From positions 1,550,001-1,614,000 of the forward strand of contig NZ_CP041216.1 in the NCBI RefSeq assembly GCF_020511155.1: 64,000 bases of DNA, written 5' to 3'. A model generated the notes under the pieces. The model did no database searches. It saw only the letters and a program-made list of their open reading frames with translations, and was not told where the DNA came from. The position numbers and the translations under genes are program-made. The stretch is from Shewanella glacialimarina (GTDB lineage Bacteria > Pseudomonadota > Gammaproteobacteria > Enterobacterales > Shewanellaceae). Each line of letters starts with the position of its first letter. The first letter of the stretch is position 1. This document shows, one piece after another, positions 26,654-38,127 of the stretch.

Positions 26654-27202
26654 TTGAAAGCATCAGAACTATTATTAACTCGACAGTCTAGCCCAAGATT
26701 GACCACTCCAGCGCCAACGACAGAGCAGCTGGACTTCATTCTTAATGCAGCCGCTCGTGTACCTGATCATGGTGGGTTAACGCCATGGGAGTTTATTATT
26801 GCCCAAGATGATGGTCTGACTCGCCTTGCTGAGATTTTTGTCAGTGCCGCAAAAAAATCGCAAGCCGATGAAGCTTTTATCGAAAAAGCTGAAAAAATGC
26901 CATTTAGAGCGCCATTGGTTATCACTGTGGTGGCAAAAACACAAACTCATTCTAAAGTACCAATTATAGAACAACACATAGCAGCAGGGTGTGCAACAAT
27001 GGCGATGCAACAGGCTGTCTTTTCTCTAGGTTTAGGGGCTGTGTGGCGTTCGGGAGACTTTGCTTTTGACAGAAACGTACATCAAGATTTAGGCTTGAAT
27101 GACAATGATCAGATAGTAGGCTTTTTATATATAGGTACGCCAACGGTAACGGCACCAATAAAGTCACTCAAAGAGGGGCGCCAGTTTGCGCGTTCTTTGT
27201 AG
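26654..27202 (+). CDS. YdjA-like NAD(P)H nitroreductase family protein (TTG start)
   Basis: The product is 182 aa from a TTG start, matching E. coli YdjA (183 aa). Conserved segments are RQSSPRLTTPAPTTEQLDFI, ARVPDHGGLTPWEF, FRAPLVITVVAK and GFLYIGTP. The family binds FMN. The TTG at 26654 has AGGA 8 nt upstream; the only upstream ATG (26579) would make the terminator hairpin coding. Start choice is inferred. Confidence 0.85.
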   Translation: MKASELLLTRQSSPRLTTPAPTTEQLDFILNAAARVPDHGGLTPWEFIIAQDDGLTRLAEIFVSAAKKSQADEAFIEKAEKMPFRAPLVITVVAKTQTHSKVPIIEQHIAAGCATMAMQQAVFSLGLGAVWRSGDFAFDRNVHQDLGLNDNDQIVGFLYIGTPTVTAPIKSLKEGRQFARSL

Positions 27203-27212
27203 TGGATACATT

Positions 27213-27240
27213 CTAGTGCCTGTTATCAAATAGGCACTAG
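27213..27240 (+). terminator. Inverted repeat after nitroreductase gene
   Basis: CTAGTGCCT and AGGCACTAG form a 9-bp perfect stem around a 10-nt loop, 10 bp after the stop codon. There is no proper T-run, so it may be a Rho-assisted or weak terminator. Confidence 0.45.
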
Positions 27241-27462
27241 GTATATAACAGTTTTATCTGTGTTGAATGTATGCGTTAAATACTAGCCTATGAGCACATA
27301 CATTTCGGCGATAAAATTAAATGATATTGTTAAGCCGTTATAACTTCTCAAGCATCAAACTTAATTTAAAAACTTAATGTAAAAACATAACCAAAAACAA
27401 GTGAAGCTTTAAAATTTAAGCTTTAGAACTTAAGCTATAAAGATAAGGGCTATAAATAACAG

Positions 27463-27663
27463 TTATTCAAGAGACTCTAGCGGTAATGAGTTTTGAAACA
27501 CATAATAACCTAATGGTCCCATCACTAAGCTAATTCCACTCCAAAACCAGCGTTTATTATTGCTTATATGCGCATGCGAGGTAATCGCACGGTAACAAAA
27601 TAAAACATGTAATAGCATCAGTGTAACAAGCAGTATTGCTAGCGTAATATCCATATTGTCCAT
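27463..27663 (-). CDS. Small membrane protein of unknown function
   Basis: The 66-aa product has two hydrophobic helices (about residues 4-25 and 39-54) joined by a basic loop (NNKRWFW). The layout WFWSGISLVMGPLGYYVF recalls small PLDc_N-like membrane proteins, but this is not secure. The start at 27663 follows AAAGGA with 7-nt spacing; an upstream ATG at 27687 lacks this. It is a lone gene with no functional clues from neighbours. Confidence 0.55.
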   Translation of the reverse strand: MDNMDITLAILLVTLMLLHVLFCYRAITSHAHISNNKRWFWSGISLVMGPLGYYVFQNSLPLESLE

Positions 27664-27876
27664 GTCATTTTCCTTTGCGTTATGCAATGACTTTTATTAA
27701 GCATAATTGTTAATTGTGAACTTGCTGCAAAATAGTTAAAAATCCATCTTAATACTTAGCTTTATTGTGCGGAGTAAGTTAATTTACCTGAAGTTTGCTC
27801 TAAATAAAAGAGGCTTAAGTTATTAAAATATAAATTATTTTTTATTATTACTTCGAATTAATACTTAATAACTATT

Positions 27877-28548
27877 TTATTGTGGTTTTAGTGGAATTGA
27901 TTTCTTTTTATCTAGCCAAAGTGGGTATTTAATCATCACTTTTTTAAAAAGACCACAGCTAACGAGCGCTGATAACCATTGCTGTACTTTAGTATATTCA
28001 CAAGACTCAAACCATTTATGATCAACCGCTGCAAACTGTCTAATAAAGGGAAAAATAGCGTAGTCAGCAAATGTTGGACTGTTAGCAAATAAAAATGTTT
28101 GTAGATTAAGTTTGTGTTCAAGCTCTTGTACAAATTTTTCAGCTTTATGTCGATAAGCCGATTGACTCATTTGTGGGTGTCTATCAGCATATTTATATTT
28201 ATCTAACCAGGGTTTGAAGTGGTTATCATTTTTATAAACCAGTGCTTGTTGTTCTTCAGAGCGAATACTTTGAATAACTAATTGATATTGAGTTTCATCT
28301 AAATATGGACACGTATCTAGAGTATAATGCGTAATCGCAAATTGGAAAATGTCTAAACTTTCTGCAATGGTGTGCTGTTGATAAGCTAAAACAGGCACAG
28401 TTGCTTTTGCTGAAATAGCTAACATTTCAGCAGGCTTATTTTTAAGCTCAATTTCACGCACATCGGGATTAAGTGTACTGAGGTGTAGCCCTATTCTTGC
28501 ACGCATAGCGTAAGGACAACGACGAAAAGTATACAAATAATTTATCAT
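27877..28548 (-). CDS. Glutathione S-transferase family protein
   Basis: The product is 223 aa. A thioredoxin-fold N-terminus (LYTFRRCPYAMRARIGL) carries CPYA at the GST active-site position, followed by VPVLAYQQHTIAESLDI, which includes the cis-Pro and the glutathione-binding ES pair. An all-helical C-terminal domain contains FANSPTFADYAIFPFIRQ. The start at 28548 (MINYLYTF) is preferred over 28581 because it begins at the conserved strand. The substrate is unknown. Confidence 0.85.
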   Translation of the reverse strand: MINYLYTFRRCPYAMRARIGLHLSTLNPDVREIELKNKPAEMLAISAKATVPVLAYQQHTIAESLDIFQFAITHYTLDTCPYLDETQYQLVIQSIRSEEQQALVYKNDNHFKPWLDKYKYADRHPQMSQSAYRHKAEKFVQELEHKLNLQTFLFANSPTFADYAIFPFIRQFAAVDHKWFESCEYTKVQQWLSALVSCGLFKKVMIKYPLWLDKKKSIPLKPQ

Positions 28549-28756
28549 GCTAACCTGAGTAGGAATCATTAAATAGAGCAATATTCTACCGTAAAAGCTC
28601 CAGACTGAGGGGCAAATGACGCAGAAAATACGATTGATGGATTAATAACTGTTTTTTTAGTGTGATTTAGTTATAATTCCGGCCGTTTTTTGGCCTCGAC
28701 ACACAACTTTTTAATCACAATGCACTGGAAATGAAGTTCCAGCTAGCGGAGATCTT

Positions 28757-29770
28757 ATGTCTACTACACCTACACCAGCAGCTACATCAGAATTTGTGGT
28801 GTGCGCTCTTTATAAGTTTGTTGCTTTACCTCACTTTGAAACCATCAGACAGCCATTGCTTAATGTCATGGAGCAACATGACGTAAGAGGAACATTGTTG
28901 TTAGCCAGTGAAGGCATTAACGGAACGGTAGCCAGCAATAAAGAGGGCATCAATGCTTTACTCACCTGGCTAGACTCACAGCCTGGCTTAGATAATATTG
29001 TCACTAAGGTCTCTTTCGATAATGAAATGCCTTTCTATCGCACCAAAGTTAAACTGAAGAAAGAAATTGTTACTATGGGAGTCGAAGGCATCGACCCACG
29101 TAAAGTTGTCGGAACCTATGTTAAGCCTAAAGATTGGAATGCACTTATTTCTGATCCTGATGTATTACTCGTTGATACTCGTAACGACTATGAAGTGCAA
29201 ATTGGTACTTTTGAACATGCGGTTAATCCAGTAACAGAAACATTCCGTGAATTTCCAGCATACGTGAAGCAAAATCTTGATCCTGCTAAGCACAAGAAAG
29301 TGGCTATGTTCTGTACCGGTGGCATCCGCTGTGAAAAATCAACCGCCTATTTGAAAGAACAGGGCTTTGAAGAGGTTTATCATCTGGAAGGGGGCATTCT
29401 TAAGTATCTTGAAGAAGTTCAGCCAGAAGACAGCTTATGGAAAGGTGAATGTTTTGTTTTTGATAATCGTGTTGCTGTGAATCATGCGTTAGAGAAAGGT
29501 CAATATGACCAGTGCAACGCTTGTCGCATGCCTATTACTGAACAAGAAAAACTGTCTGCTGCGTATGAGCAAGGTGTTAGCTGTCCTCATTGTATTGACA
29601 AGGTGACAGACGAGCAACGTCAACGTTTTATTGAACGTGAACGCCAGGTACAGCTCGCTACGCAGCGTGGTGAGGTCCATATCGGCAGTGACGTAAATCA
29701 AGTCATTGAAAAGCGCAGACAAGACAAAGAAGCATTAAAGAAAGCACAAGAGAAACAAAAGCAAAAGTAG
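28757..29770 (+). CDS. trhO: tRNA uridine(34) hydroxylase / rhodanese-related protein
   Basis: The 337-aa product matches TrhO (YceA): an N-terminal ferredoxin-like domain ([12 protein letters not shown]), a rhodanese domain with active-site Cys in [10 protein letters not shown] near residue 190, and a C-terminal cysteine-rich segment (CNACRMPI, then CPHCID). TrhO makes 5-hydroxyuridine at tRNA position 34, the first step toward cmo5U/mo5U. It is a single gene ending in a bidirectional terminator. Confidence 0.93.
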   Translation: MSTTPTPAATSEFVVCALYKFVALPHFETIRQPLLNVMEQHDVRGTLLLASEGINGTVASNKEGINALLTWLDSQPGLDNIVTKVSFDNEMPFYRTKVKLKKEIVTMGVEGIDPRKVVGTYVKPKDWNALISDPDVLLVDTRNDYEVQIGTFEHAVNPVTETFREFPAYVKQNLDPAKHKKVAMFCTGGIRCEKSTAYLKEQGFEEVYHLEGGILKYLEEVQPEDSLWKGECFVFDNRVAVNHALEKGQYDQCNACRMPITEQEKLSAAYEQGVSCPHCIDKVTDEQRQRFIERERQVQLATQRGEVHIGSDVNQVIEKRRQDKEALKKAQEKQKQK

Positions 29771-29792
29771 TGATTATCCAAAATCATAAAAC

Positions 29793-29825
29793 AAAAAAGC
29801 CTCAGTAAATGAGGCTTTTTTGTTT
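29793..29825 (+). terminator. Bidirectional terminator after trhO
   Basis: AAAAAAGCCTC / GAGGCTTTTTT form an 11-bp stem with a 7-nt loop, followed by TGTTTT. The A-run on the other side allows it also to serve the convergent gene ending at 29876. Confidence 0.88.
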
Positions 29826-29875
29826 TAATTAGATAGAAGCCGTTTTGGCGGTTATTCAGACAATAATACAGCCTG

Positions 29876-30661
29876 TTACCATTTTTTCTTCCGCTGGAAT
29901 AACATATCTAAATCGTCTTCGTCATCACTCTTCTTCGGTTGCGGAACCGCAGGACCTGAGTTTTTCTGCGCACCCATAATTTCATCTAACAGCTGTTTTG
30001 CTTCATCTAATTTTCGGGTTATAAAGGGGTCGTTAGGTGTTTGGGCTTTAATGAGGTGCAATGTAGAAAGGGCTTTAGTCACCATTTGCTTACTCGAACC
30101 ATATTGCTTCATGTAGCATGCCGCGCGTGCACGGGAAATCATAGACTCCACGTTAATACGTTGCTGTAAGCTGTCAATTCGCATTTCTTCTGCGTTGAAC
30201 ACAGATGGATCAACTTTTCCCTTATTATGCTCGGCACGTAATATAGCTTTAAGCTTTTTTAAGGTTTTTACTAGGTCTAATACTTGTCGATCATTATCAG
30301 GTAAGCGAAAGTTCTCAACCGGAGGTACTTGAGGGGTCGAACCAGAAATACTGCTGATTTGGCTGTTTATGTCGCTTAAACGACGCTGATAATCACTCAG
30401 TAATTGGCCTGACGCATGCGATATAGATTGTTCGAGTGCATCTTGTATCCGTTTATAAAGGACTAAGATGATATGGCTAGAACAAGATGCCGCTCCTGAG
30501 TTAGCTAAAACAGCTTCAGTTTCATCAATAATAGCGCGATGACGAGAGACTTCTAATCTTCGCTCTGCTTCAGCTCGCTCTTTTTGTTGTTGAATAATAC
30601 TGAAGCCAATAATGAGTAGCAGTAGAGCGCCAATCAGCATTAATATTAGAATTAAAGACAT
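29876..30661 (-). CDS. Conserved single-pass membrane protein, function unknown
   Basis: The 261-aa product has one N-terminal membrane helix (residues 3-23), then a charged region likely to form coiled coil (QQQKERAEAERRLEVSRHRA), a helical domain and a Lys-rich C-terminus (DMLFQRKKKW). The helical part (AYMKQYGSS-type segment near residue 185) suggests TPR-like repeats but no clear family is recognised. It stands alone, divergent from cysB across about 425 bp. Confidence 0.6.
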   Translation of the reverse strand: MSLILILMLIGALLLLIIGFSIIQQQKERAEAERRLEVSRHRAIIDETEAVLANSGAASCSSHIILVLYKRIQDALEQSISHASGQLLSDYQRRLSDINSQISSISGSTPQVPPVENFRLPDNDRQVLDLVKTLKKLKAILRAEHNKGKVDPSVFNAEEMRIDSLQQRINVESMISRARAACYMKQYGSSKQMVTKALSTLHLIKAQTPNDPFITRKLDEAKQLLDEIMGAQKNSGPAVPQPKKSDDEDDLDMLFQRKKKW

Positions 30662-32061
<1,400 letters not shown>

Positions 32062-32130
32062 AGTGTCGATTAGCTAAGTTGATAATAAAAGAGTTTTTGA
32101 AAACAGCCCGTTAAAACATTGCTAGAATAA

Positions 32131-32158
32131 AAAATCACGCCGCAGCGTGATTTTTTTA
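32131..32158 (+). terminator. Bidirectional terminator between cysB and purN
   Basis: AAAATCACGC / GCGTGATTTT form a 10-bp stem with loop CGCA, followed by further T residues. It can serve both convergent genes. Confidence 0.88.
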
Positions 32159-32179
32159 TGCAAACATAGTGGGCTAGGA

Positions 32180-32824
32180 TTAATCCGGTGCGTAACCATT
32201 AGGGCCGATTAGCGCACCGTCCAGGTAAGCTTGATTTTGTTTCATTTCAAGTCTGCCCAAACTAAACCATTTAACCACAAGAGGGTAAATAGCGTGTTCC
32301 TGCTCATGCACTCGCTCTGCTAATATCTCAGCATCATCTTCAGCATAAATCGGTACTTTAGCTTGTAAAACAACCGGTCCTGCATCAAGTTCTGGAATAA
32401 CAAAGTGCACACTAGTGCCATGCGCTTTGTCTTTGGCATCGATAGCGCGTTGATGAGTATTAAGGCCAGTATACTTAGGTAATAATGACGGATGAATATT
32501 GATCATCTTACCTAAATAACGACCGACAAAGTCATCGGATAAAATACGCATAAAACCGGCAAGTACAATCAAGTCAGGTTGATATTTTTCAATGCAAGCA
32601 GCAAGACGAATATCATACTCTTCACGTGCTTCACCTTTGCGAGCAATGACACAACTGGTATCAATTTCACTATGGTGAGCGCGTATCAAGCCATATGCGT
32701 CAGGTTTGTTACTGATAACACCCACTACTTCAGCGTTTAGGTTGTCATCACAACCGTCTAAAATAGCTTGTAAATTACTACCGTTACCTGAAATCAACAC
32801 CACAACGCGACAGCTAGCAGGCAT
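32180..32824 (-). CDS. purN: Phosphoribosylglycinamide formyltransferase 1
   Basis: The 214-aa product has the PurN features VVLISGNGSNLQAILDG, HPSLLPKYTGLNTHQRAID (catalytic Asn/His region) and GTSVHFVIPELDAGPVVLQ. It transfers a formyl group from 10-formyl-THF to GAR in purine synthesis. It overlaps the purM stop by one base (TAATG). Confidence 0.95.
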   Translation of the reverse strand: MPASCRVVVLISGNGSNLQAILDGCDDNLNAEVVGVISNKPDAYGLIRAHHSEIDTSCVIARKGEAREEYDIRLAACIEKYQPDLIVLAGFMRILSDDFVGRYLGKMINIHPSLLPKYTGLNTHQRAIDAKDKAHGTSVHFVIPELDAGPVVLQAKVPIYAEDDAEILAERVHEQEHAIYPLVVKWFSLGRLEMKQNQAYLDGALIGPNGYAPD

Positions 32825-33861
32825 TATACAATCTCCACTTGCTCTTCATCGGCATTACGATTGGCAATTTCACCAATTAGCCAAGCGTTTTCACCTTCAG
32901 CAGTTAACAATGCTAATGCAGCGTCAACTTTATCAGTTGGCAGCGCAATGACCATACCCACACCACAGTTGAAGGTTAAGTACATTTCACGCTTAGCGAT
33001 ATTTCCATTAGTCATTAACCAGTCGAACACAACAGGCCATTGCCAAGAATCACCCTTAACAACCGCTTTGCAATCTGCTGGTAATACGCGTGGGATATTT
33101 TCCCAGAATCCACCACCAGTGATATGCGCCATCGCGTGAACTTCAGTTTGCTCAAGCAATTTAAGTAATGATTTTACATAAATCTTGGTTGGTTCAAGTA
33201 AATGATCAATTAACGGCTTACCGGCTAAGTCTTGCTTAGGGTCTGCTTTGCTTACTTCTAAGACTTTACGAATTAACGAATAACCATTTGAGTGAGGGCC
33301 GCTAGAACCTAAAGCGATAAGTGAATCACCGGCTTTAACTTTTGTGCCGTCAATAATGTCAGCTTTTTCAACAACGCCAACACAGAAACCGGCTAAGTCG
33401 TAATCTTCACCTTCGTACATACCTGGCATTTCAGCAGTTTCACCGCCAATTAACGCACAACCAGATTGAACACAGCCTTCAGCAATACCATTAACAACAG
33501 AGGTTGCAGTTTCAACGTCTAGTTTGCCAGTCGCATAGTAATCTAAAAAGAATAACGGCTCGGCACCCGATACAATTAAATCATTCACACACATGGCAAC
33601 AAGATCGATTCCGACAGTGTCATGTTTCTTATGATCAATTGCCAGTCTCAGTTTAGTACCAACACCATCGGTGCCAGACACTAATACAGGGTGTTTATAT
33701 TTAGTCGGTAATTCACATAATGCGCCAAAACCACCTAAGTTGCCCATAACTTCAGGGCGACGGGTGCGTTTAACCGCAGTTTTAATGTTACTAACTAATG
33801 CGTTACCTGCATCTATATCAACGCCGGCATCTTTGTAACTTAATGGTGTAGGAGTGCTCAC
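32824..33861 (-). CDS. purM: Phosphoribosylformylglycinamidine cyclo-ligase (AIR synthetase)
   Basis: From a GTG start at 33861 the product is 345 aa, the same length as E. coli PurM. Hallmarks are [40 protein letters not shown], and [15 protein letters not shown]. An AGAGGA ribosome site lies upstream of the GTG; an ATG seven codons further up (33882) would put that site inside the gene. It is cotranscribed with purN. Confidence 0.93.
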   Translation of the reverse strand: MSTPTPLSYKDAGVDIDAGNALVSNIKTAVKRTRRPEVMGNLGGFGALCELPTKYKHPVLVSGTDGVGTKLRLAIDHKKHDTVGIDLVAMCVNDLIVSGAEPLFFLDYYATGKLDVETATSVVNGIAEGCVQSGCALIGGETAEMPGMYEGEDYDLAGFCVGVVEKADIIDGTKVKAGDSLIALGSSGPHSNGYSLIRKVLEVSKADPKQDLAGKPLIDHLLEPTKIYVKSLLKLLEQTEVHAMAHITGGGFWENIPRVLPADCKAVVKGDSWQWPVVFDWLMTNGNIAKREMYLTFNCGVGMVIALPTDKVDAALALLTAEGENAWLIGEIANRNADEEQVEIV

Positions 33862-34101
33862 GGAGGATCCTCTCGGGTACATCGTTTAAGGAATTTTATG
33901 CGGCCACATTCTACCAGCTTGTGCCGTTACTCGAAAGCCATCATTTAGCTTTATCCGCCAGATAAAACACCAAATTGTGTTATTTTTATTGGCTTAGCTC
34001 ACGATTTACTGCATTTATAAAACTTTATGTTTTATAGAAGGGATAAATACACTAAAATTCGTTAAATTTGGCTGTAATTAGACAAAGCTGGGAGATCGAA
34101 G

Positions 34102-34728
34102 ATGAAAGTTGTTGAAGTAAAACACCCTCTTATTCGCCACAAAGTAGGATTGATGCGTGAAGCAGATATCAGTACTAAGCGTTTTCGCGAATTGGCGACC
34201 GAAGTCGGCAGTTTGTTAACCTATGAAGCTACCGCAGACTTTGAAACTGAAAAAGTCACTATTAATGGTTGGAACGGCCCTGTTGAAGTCGATCAAATCA
34301 AAGGTAAAAAAGTTACTGTAGTGCCTATTTTACGCGCGGGCTTAGGTATGATGGATGGTGTACTTGAGCATATACCGAGTGCACGTATTTCTGTTGTCGG
34401 TATTTATCGTGATGAAAAAACGTTAGAACCGGTACCGTATTTTGAAAAAATAGTCAGTAATGTTGACGAGCGCATCGCGTTAGTCGTTGACCCTATGTTA
34501 GCGACTGGCGGCTCTATGATAGCCACTATTGACCTATTAAAGGCTCGCGGCTGTACGTCAATTAAAGCATTAGTGCTTGTTGCTGCACCTGAAGGCATTA
34601 AAGCACTTGGTTTAGCTCATCCTGATATTGAACTTTACACAGCAGCAATTGATGATTGTCTAAATGAGCAAGGGTATATTCTGCCTGGTTTAGGTGATGC
34701 TGGTGATAAGATATTCGGGACTAAATAA
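34102..34728 (+). CDS. upp: Uracil phosphoribosyltransferase
   Basis: The 208-aa product equals the E. coli enzyme in length. It has the PRPP loop [15 protein letters not shown] and the uracil-binding C-terminal region ([17 protein letters not shown]). It salvages uracil to UMP. GGGAG precedes the ATG. The uraA permease gene often found next to upp is not present here. Confidence 0.95.
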   Translation: MKVVEVKHPLIRHKVGLMREADISTKRFRELATEVGSLLTYEATADFETEKVTINGWNGPVEVDQIKGKKVTVVPILRAGLGMMDGVLEHIPSARISVVGIYRDEKTLEPVPYFEKIVSNVDERIALVVDPMLATGGSMIATIDLLKARGCTSIKALVLVAAPEGIKALGLAHPDIELYTAAIDDCLNEQGYILPGLGDAGDKIFGTK

Positions 34729-34758
34729 TAAATAAGCTGATTTTATAAATCGGTTAGA

Positions 34759-34790
34759 AAAAAATGGGAACCACAAGGTTCCCATTTTTT
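34759..34790 (+). terminator. Bidirectional terminator after upp
   Basis: A 14-bp stem (AAAAAATGGGAACC / GGTTCCCATTTTTT) with loop ACAA is flanked by A and T runs, serving upp and probably the convergent antiporter gene. Confidence 0.9.
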
Positions 34791-34852
34791 ATCCGTCATA
34801 TTGCTTAATCTACCCAGTCAACGCTTAAAGCAGTATGTCTAAAAACTAAATG

Positions 34853-34877
34853 CTACTCACTACTCACTACTCACTAC
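34853..34877. repeat. Heptamer tandem repeat at the end of the antiporter gene
   Basis: CTACTCA is repeated three times (34853-34873) and followed by a partial CTAC copy that supplies the antiporter stop codon on the minus strand. It is a small microsatellite. Confidence 0.8.
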
Positions 34878-36199
34878 AACACCATGGCCGCTATCCAGCC
34901 AAAAATAATCAACGGAATATTATAATGAATAAAAGTCGGGATCACGCTGTCACGAATATGGTCGTGTTGTCCATCGGCATTCAAACCCGCTGTAGGGCCT
35001 AAAGTTGAATCCGAAGCAGGTGAGCCAGCATCACCTAATGCGGCAGCTGTGCCCACAAGGGCAATTGTCGCGGCCACAGAAAATCCAAAACTAAGCGCCA
35101 GTGGCACATAAATGGTTGCAATAATGGGTATCGTTGAAAAAGAAGACCCAATCCCCATGGTAATAAGTAAACCGACTAAAAGCATGAGTATTGCCGCCAG
35201 TGCTTTATTGTCACCAATAAAATCCCCTAGTGACGTCACTAAAGAGCTCACTTCGCCGGTTGACTTTACAACAGCAGCAAAACCAGCAGCAGCAATCATA
35301 ATAAAACCAATGTTGGCCATCATATGCACCCCCTGGTTAAATAAGTCCTGGCCAACACTTTGTTTAATAATTCCCGAAAAGCGGAAAATGACAAATCCGG
35401 TTAAGGCACCAAATATCATCGAGTCTGTTTGAAGTTGCACTATTAGGGTGGCGACTATGGCGATTAAAGAAATGACAATACTTTTAGTGTTAATTGTCTG
35501 CTCTGCCTGTTCAGTAACCGTTTGCTGTGCGATAAATAGGTATTCACGCGGCTTGCGGTAACTAATAAACATCGCAAATAATAGCCCACATACCATGCCT
35601 AATGCGGGTAATAACATTGCCTGTGGTACTTGAGCATGAACCGCGTTTAAGCCATTACTGTTTAAATTTGCCAGTAGAATGTCATTTAAGAAAATACCGC
35701 CAAAACCGATAGGTAAAATCATATAGGTAGTCACTAAGCCAAATGTCAGTAAACAGGCAATAAGGCGGCGATCAATTTTTAATGCAGTTAATACATGTAA
35801 TAGTGGTGGTATTAAAATAGGAATAAAGGCGATATGAATGGGCAAAATATTTTGCGAAGAAATAGCCATTGCCAGAATCGTCACCAACAGCATCCATCGC
35901 ACAACCTGGGTATTACTACTATTAGGCTCTTTACCCAATTTTTTAATAATACTGTTAGAAATTAATGTAGTTAAACCAGAATGTGACAATGCCGCAGCAA
36001 ACGCACCCAATAGGGCATAACTTAAGGCGATTTGAGCACCGCCACCTAAACCATCGTTAAAAGCGGAAATTGTTTGTTGTATATCAAGCCCACCGACAAG
36101 GCCGGCAACTAAAGCGCTTATTGTTAGCGCAATAACCACATTTACTCGAAAAAAACTCAATGCAAGCATCAAGCAAACAGATATCACCACAGCATTCAT
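34874..36199 (-). CDS. Na+/H+ antiporter family (YuiF/NhaC-like) transporter
   Basis: The 441-aa polytopic protein has about eleven helices and the family signature [19 protein letters not shown] plus [15 protein letters not shown] near the C-terminus. Members of this group are annotated as Na+/H+ antiporters, and some act as amino-acid (for example histidine) permeases, so the substrate is open. It is a single gene transcribed toward upp. Confidence 0.8.
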   Translation of the reverse strand: MNAVVISVCLMLALSFFRVNVVIALTISALVAGLVGGLDIQQTISAFNDGLGGGAQIALSYALLGAFAAALSHSGLTTLISNSIIKKLGKEPNSSNTQVVRWMLLVTILAMAISSQNILPIHIAFIPILIPPLLHVLTALKIDRRLIACLLTFGLVTTYMILPIGFGGIFLNDILLANLNSNGLNAVHAQVPQAMLLPALGMVCGLLFAMFISYRKPREYLFIAQQTVTEQAEQTINTKSIVISLIAIVATLIVQLQTDSMIFGALTGFVIFRFSGIIKQSVGQDLFNQGVHMMANIGFIMIAAAGFAAVVKSTGEVSSLVTSLGDFIGDNKALAAILMLLVGLLITMGIGSSFSTIPIIATIYVPLALSFGFSVAATIALVGTAAALGDAGSPASDSTLGPTAGLNADGQHDHIRDSVIPTFIHYNIPLIIFGWIAAMVL

Positions 36200-36556
36200 A
36201 TTTTTTAATTCTATTTATTATAAGTATTAAGGCGTTTATTTATGCCGTTATTTACTTTGCTTGTCCAGTAAAGCCTTTATTTTATTAGTGTATAACGAGC
36301 ATGCTATGCCTACCTTGTTCATCAATGTTAAATAATGAGGCCAAAATGTAATCTGTTGTAAGCCATTTTTAGTTATTTGTTTTTAAAACCTTAAAAATAG
36401 TAAGGCTGTGATGAGGGGTTTTTCAGCAGGTAAAACAAAATTCATTCGAAACCTCTTATCGGGGGCGCAAATAAAAGGTATGGTATAGCACATTGTGGAA
36501 GGGTGAACATTGCACCTTCTTTTAGAATTTTAACAAGCCATTAATGGAGATATAAA
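36200..36556. other. Intergenic region upstream of peroxiredoxin gene
   Basis: This 357-bp stretch lies between the divergent antiporter and peroxiredoxin genes and must contain both promoters. I see no confident ORF, riboswitch or named operator in it. Confidence 0.45.
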
Positions 36557-37162
36557 ATGAGCGTATTAGTAGGCCGTCCAGCCCCAGACTTTACCGCAGC
36601 AGCAGTATTAGGTTCAGGCGAAATTGTTGACAACTTTAACCTTGCTTCGGCAACTAAAGGTAAGCCAACGGTTATCTTTTTCTATCCTTTAGATTTCACT
36701 TTCGTGTGTCCATCAGAGCTAATTGCTTTTGATCACCGCATGGAAGAGTTCACTAAGCGTGGTGTTGAAGTTATTGGTGTGTCTATTGACTCACAGTTCA
36801 CTCACAACGCATGGCGTAACACTCCAGTAGACAAAGGTGGTATCGGCCAAGTTAAATACACTTTAGTTGCTGACGTTAAGCATGAAATTTGTAAAGCATA
36901 CGATGTTGAACATCCAGAAGCAGGTGTTGCTTTCCGTGGTTCATTCCTTGTAGACAAAGAAGGTCAAGTACGTCACCAGGTGGTTAACGATTTACCATTA
37001 GGCCGTAACGTTGACGAAATGCTACGTATGATCGATGCACTTCAATTCCACGAAGAGCACGGTGAAGTATGTCCAGCAGGTTGGTCTAAAGGTGATAAAG
37101 GCATGACAGCGAGCACTGATGGTGTTGCTTCATACTTAAAAGATCACTCTGACAAGCTATAA
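36557..37162 (+). CDS. Typical 2-Cys peroxiredoxin (AhpC/Prx1 type)
   Basis: The 201-aa product has the peroxidatic Cys51 (FTFVCPSEL) and resolving Cys172 (GEVCPAGW), plus GGIG at 94-97. It reduces H2O2 and organic peroxides in the cytosol with thioredoxin or AhpF as partner. The C-terminus lacks a clear YF motif, suggesting resistance to over-oxidation. Codon use looks biased, as for highly expressed genes. A strong terminator follows. Confidence 0.93.
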   Translation: MSVLVGRPAPDFTAAAVLGSGEIVDNFNLASATKGKPTVIFFYPLDFTFVCPSELIAFDHRMEEFTKRGVEVIGVSIDSQFTHNAWRNTPVDKGGIGQVKYTLVADVKHEICKAYDVEHPEAGVAFRGSFLVDKEGQVRHQVVNDLPLGRNVDEMLRMIDALQFHEEHGEVCPAGWSKGDKGMTASTDGVASYLKDHSDKL

Positions 37163-37181
37163 TCTTCGCTTGTTGAATATC

Positions 37182-37208
37182 AAAAAAGCTGCCCAGGCAG
37201 CTTTTTTT
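37182..37208 (+). terminator. Bidirectional terminator after peroxiredoxin gene
   Basis: AAAAAAGCTGCC / GGCAGCTTTTTT form a 12-bp stem with a 2-nt nominal loop (CA; in practice the inner pairs open). The T-run is long. It lies between convergent prx and rnt. Confidence 0.88.
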
Positions 37209-37256
37209 GTTTCTGTAACTTAAATAAAGTTAAGCTAAACCGCACATCTGCTATGT

Positions 37257-37937
37257 TCAGTCGTCGGTATCACTATTGTCAGCCTCGTCATCCGAGTCAT
37301 CTAAAGTCGCTAACGGCCAACCGCCAAGGGTTTTCCAGCGATTAACGATATAACAAAAAAGTTCAGCGGTACGTTCAGTATCATACAGTGCTGAATGAGC
37401 TTCTTTATTATCAAAATCAATGCCAGCCATTTTACACGCTTTGGCTAATACCGTGTGGCCAATAGCTAATCCGGCAAGGGACGCTGTGTCAAAACTGGCA
37501 AAGGGATGAAACGGTGAGCGCTTTAAACTATTTCGCTCGATACATTGATTAATAAAACCAAGATCAAATGCGGCATTATGTGCCACAACAATACTGCGAT
37601 GACAGCCAACCGCTTTTTGAGCTTTTTTAACTTCTTTAAATATTTCTAAAAAGGCAGCCTTTTCATCAACAGCTCCCCTAAGCGGGTTGGTAGGATCTAT
37701 TCCATTGAAGGCTAATGCTGCGGGTTCAAGGTTTGCACCTTCAAATGGCTCAATGTGGTAATGAAGGGTTTTATCTAAGCTTATATAGCCGTCATCATCC
37801 ATTTTTAGCATGGTAACTGCGATTTCAAGCAATGCATCTGTATTAGCATTAAATCCTGCTGTTTCAACATCAATCACCACAGGAAAATAACCGCGAAATC
37901 GATATTTAAATTTATTGCTGTTGCAGATGTCACTCAT
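37257..37937 (-). CDS. rnt: Ribonuclease T
   Basis: The 226-aa product is a DEDDh 3'-5' exonuclease: [20 protein letters not shown] (Exo I), [13 protein letters not shown] (Exo II) and [14 protein letters not shown] (Exo III). RNase T trims the 3' ends of tRNAs, including the CCA turnover step, and of stable RNAs. The acidic C-terminal tail ([14 protein letters not shown]) is a lineage-typical extension. rnt and motY adjacent and divergent is a common Shewanella/Vibrio arrangement. Confidence 0.94.
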   Translation of the reverse strand: MSDICNSNKFKYRFRGYFPVVIDVETAGFNANTDALLEIAVTMLKMDDDGYISLDKTLHYHIEPFEGANLEPAALAFNGIDPTNPLRGAVDEKAAFLEIFKEVKKAQKAVGCHRSIVVAHNAAFDLGFINQCIERNSLKRSPFHPFASFDTASLAGLAIGHTVLAKACKMAGIDFDNKEAHSALYDTERTAELFCYIVNRWKTLGGWPLATLDDSDDEADNSDTDD

Positions 37938-38127
37938 GTAATTTTATTACCCCATTAAACCTGAATATTATTGTCACCATTAAAGACCAGCCTGCGCTTA
38001 TTGTGACAGATAGGCCGTGCATTATACCCAAACTGTCTTAATATGCTCGTTTCAGTGCTAATTTAAACTTAAGAAAAGGATTTAGCCGCCGATATATTAA
38101 CAGGTAATAAAATCGACAGGTGACACC

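Noticed and set aside
34853..34877. CTACTCA heptamer repeat as a possible phase-variation tract
   Set aside because: Only three copies at the very end of a gene; changes would at most alter the last residues.
35112..35432. Plus-strand frame of 106 codons opposite the antiporter gene
   Set aside because: The minus-strand product is a clear transporter; the plus-strand translation looks like a shadow with no motif.
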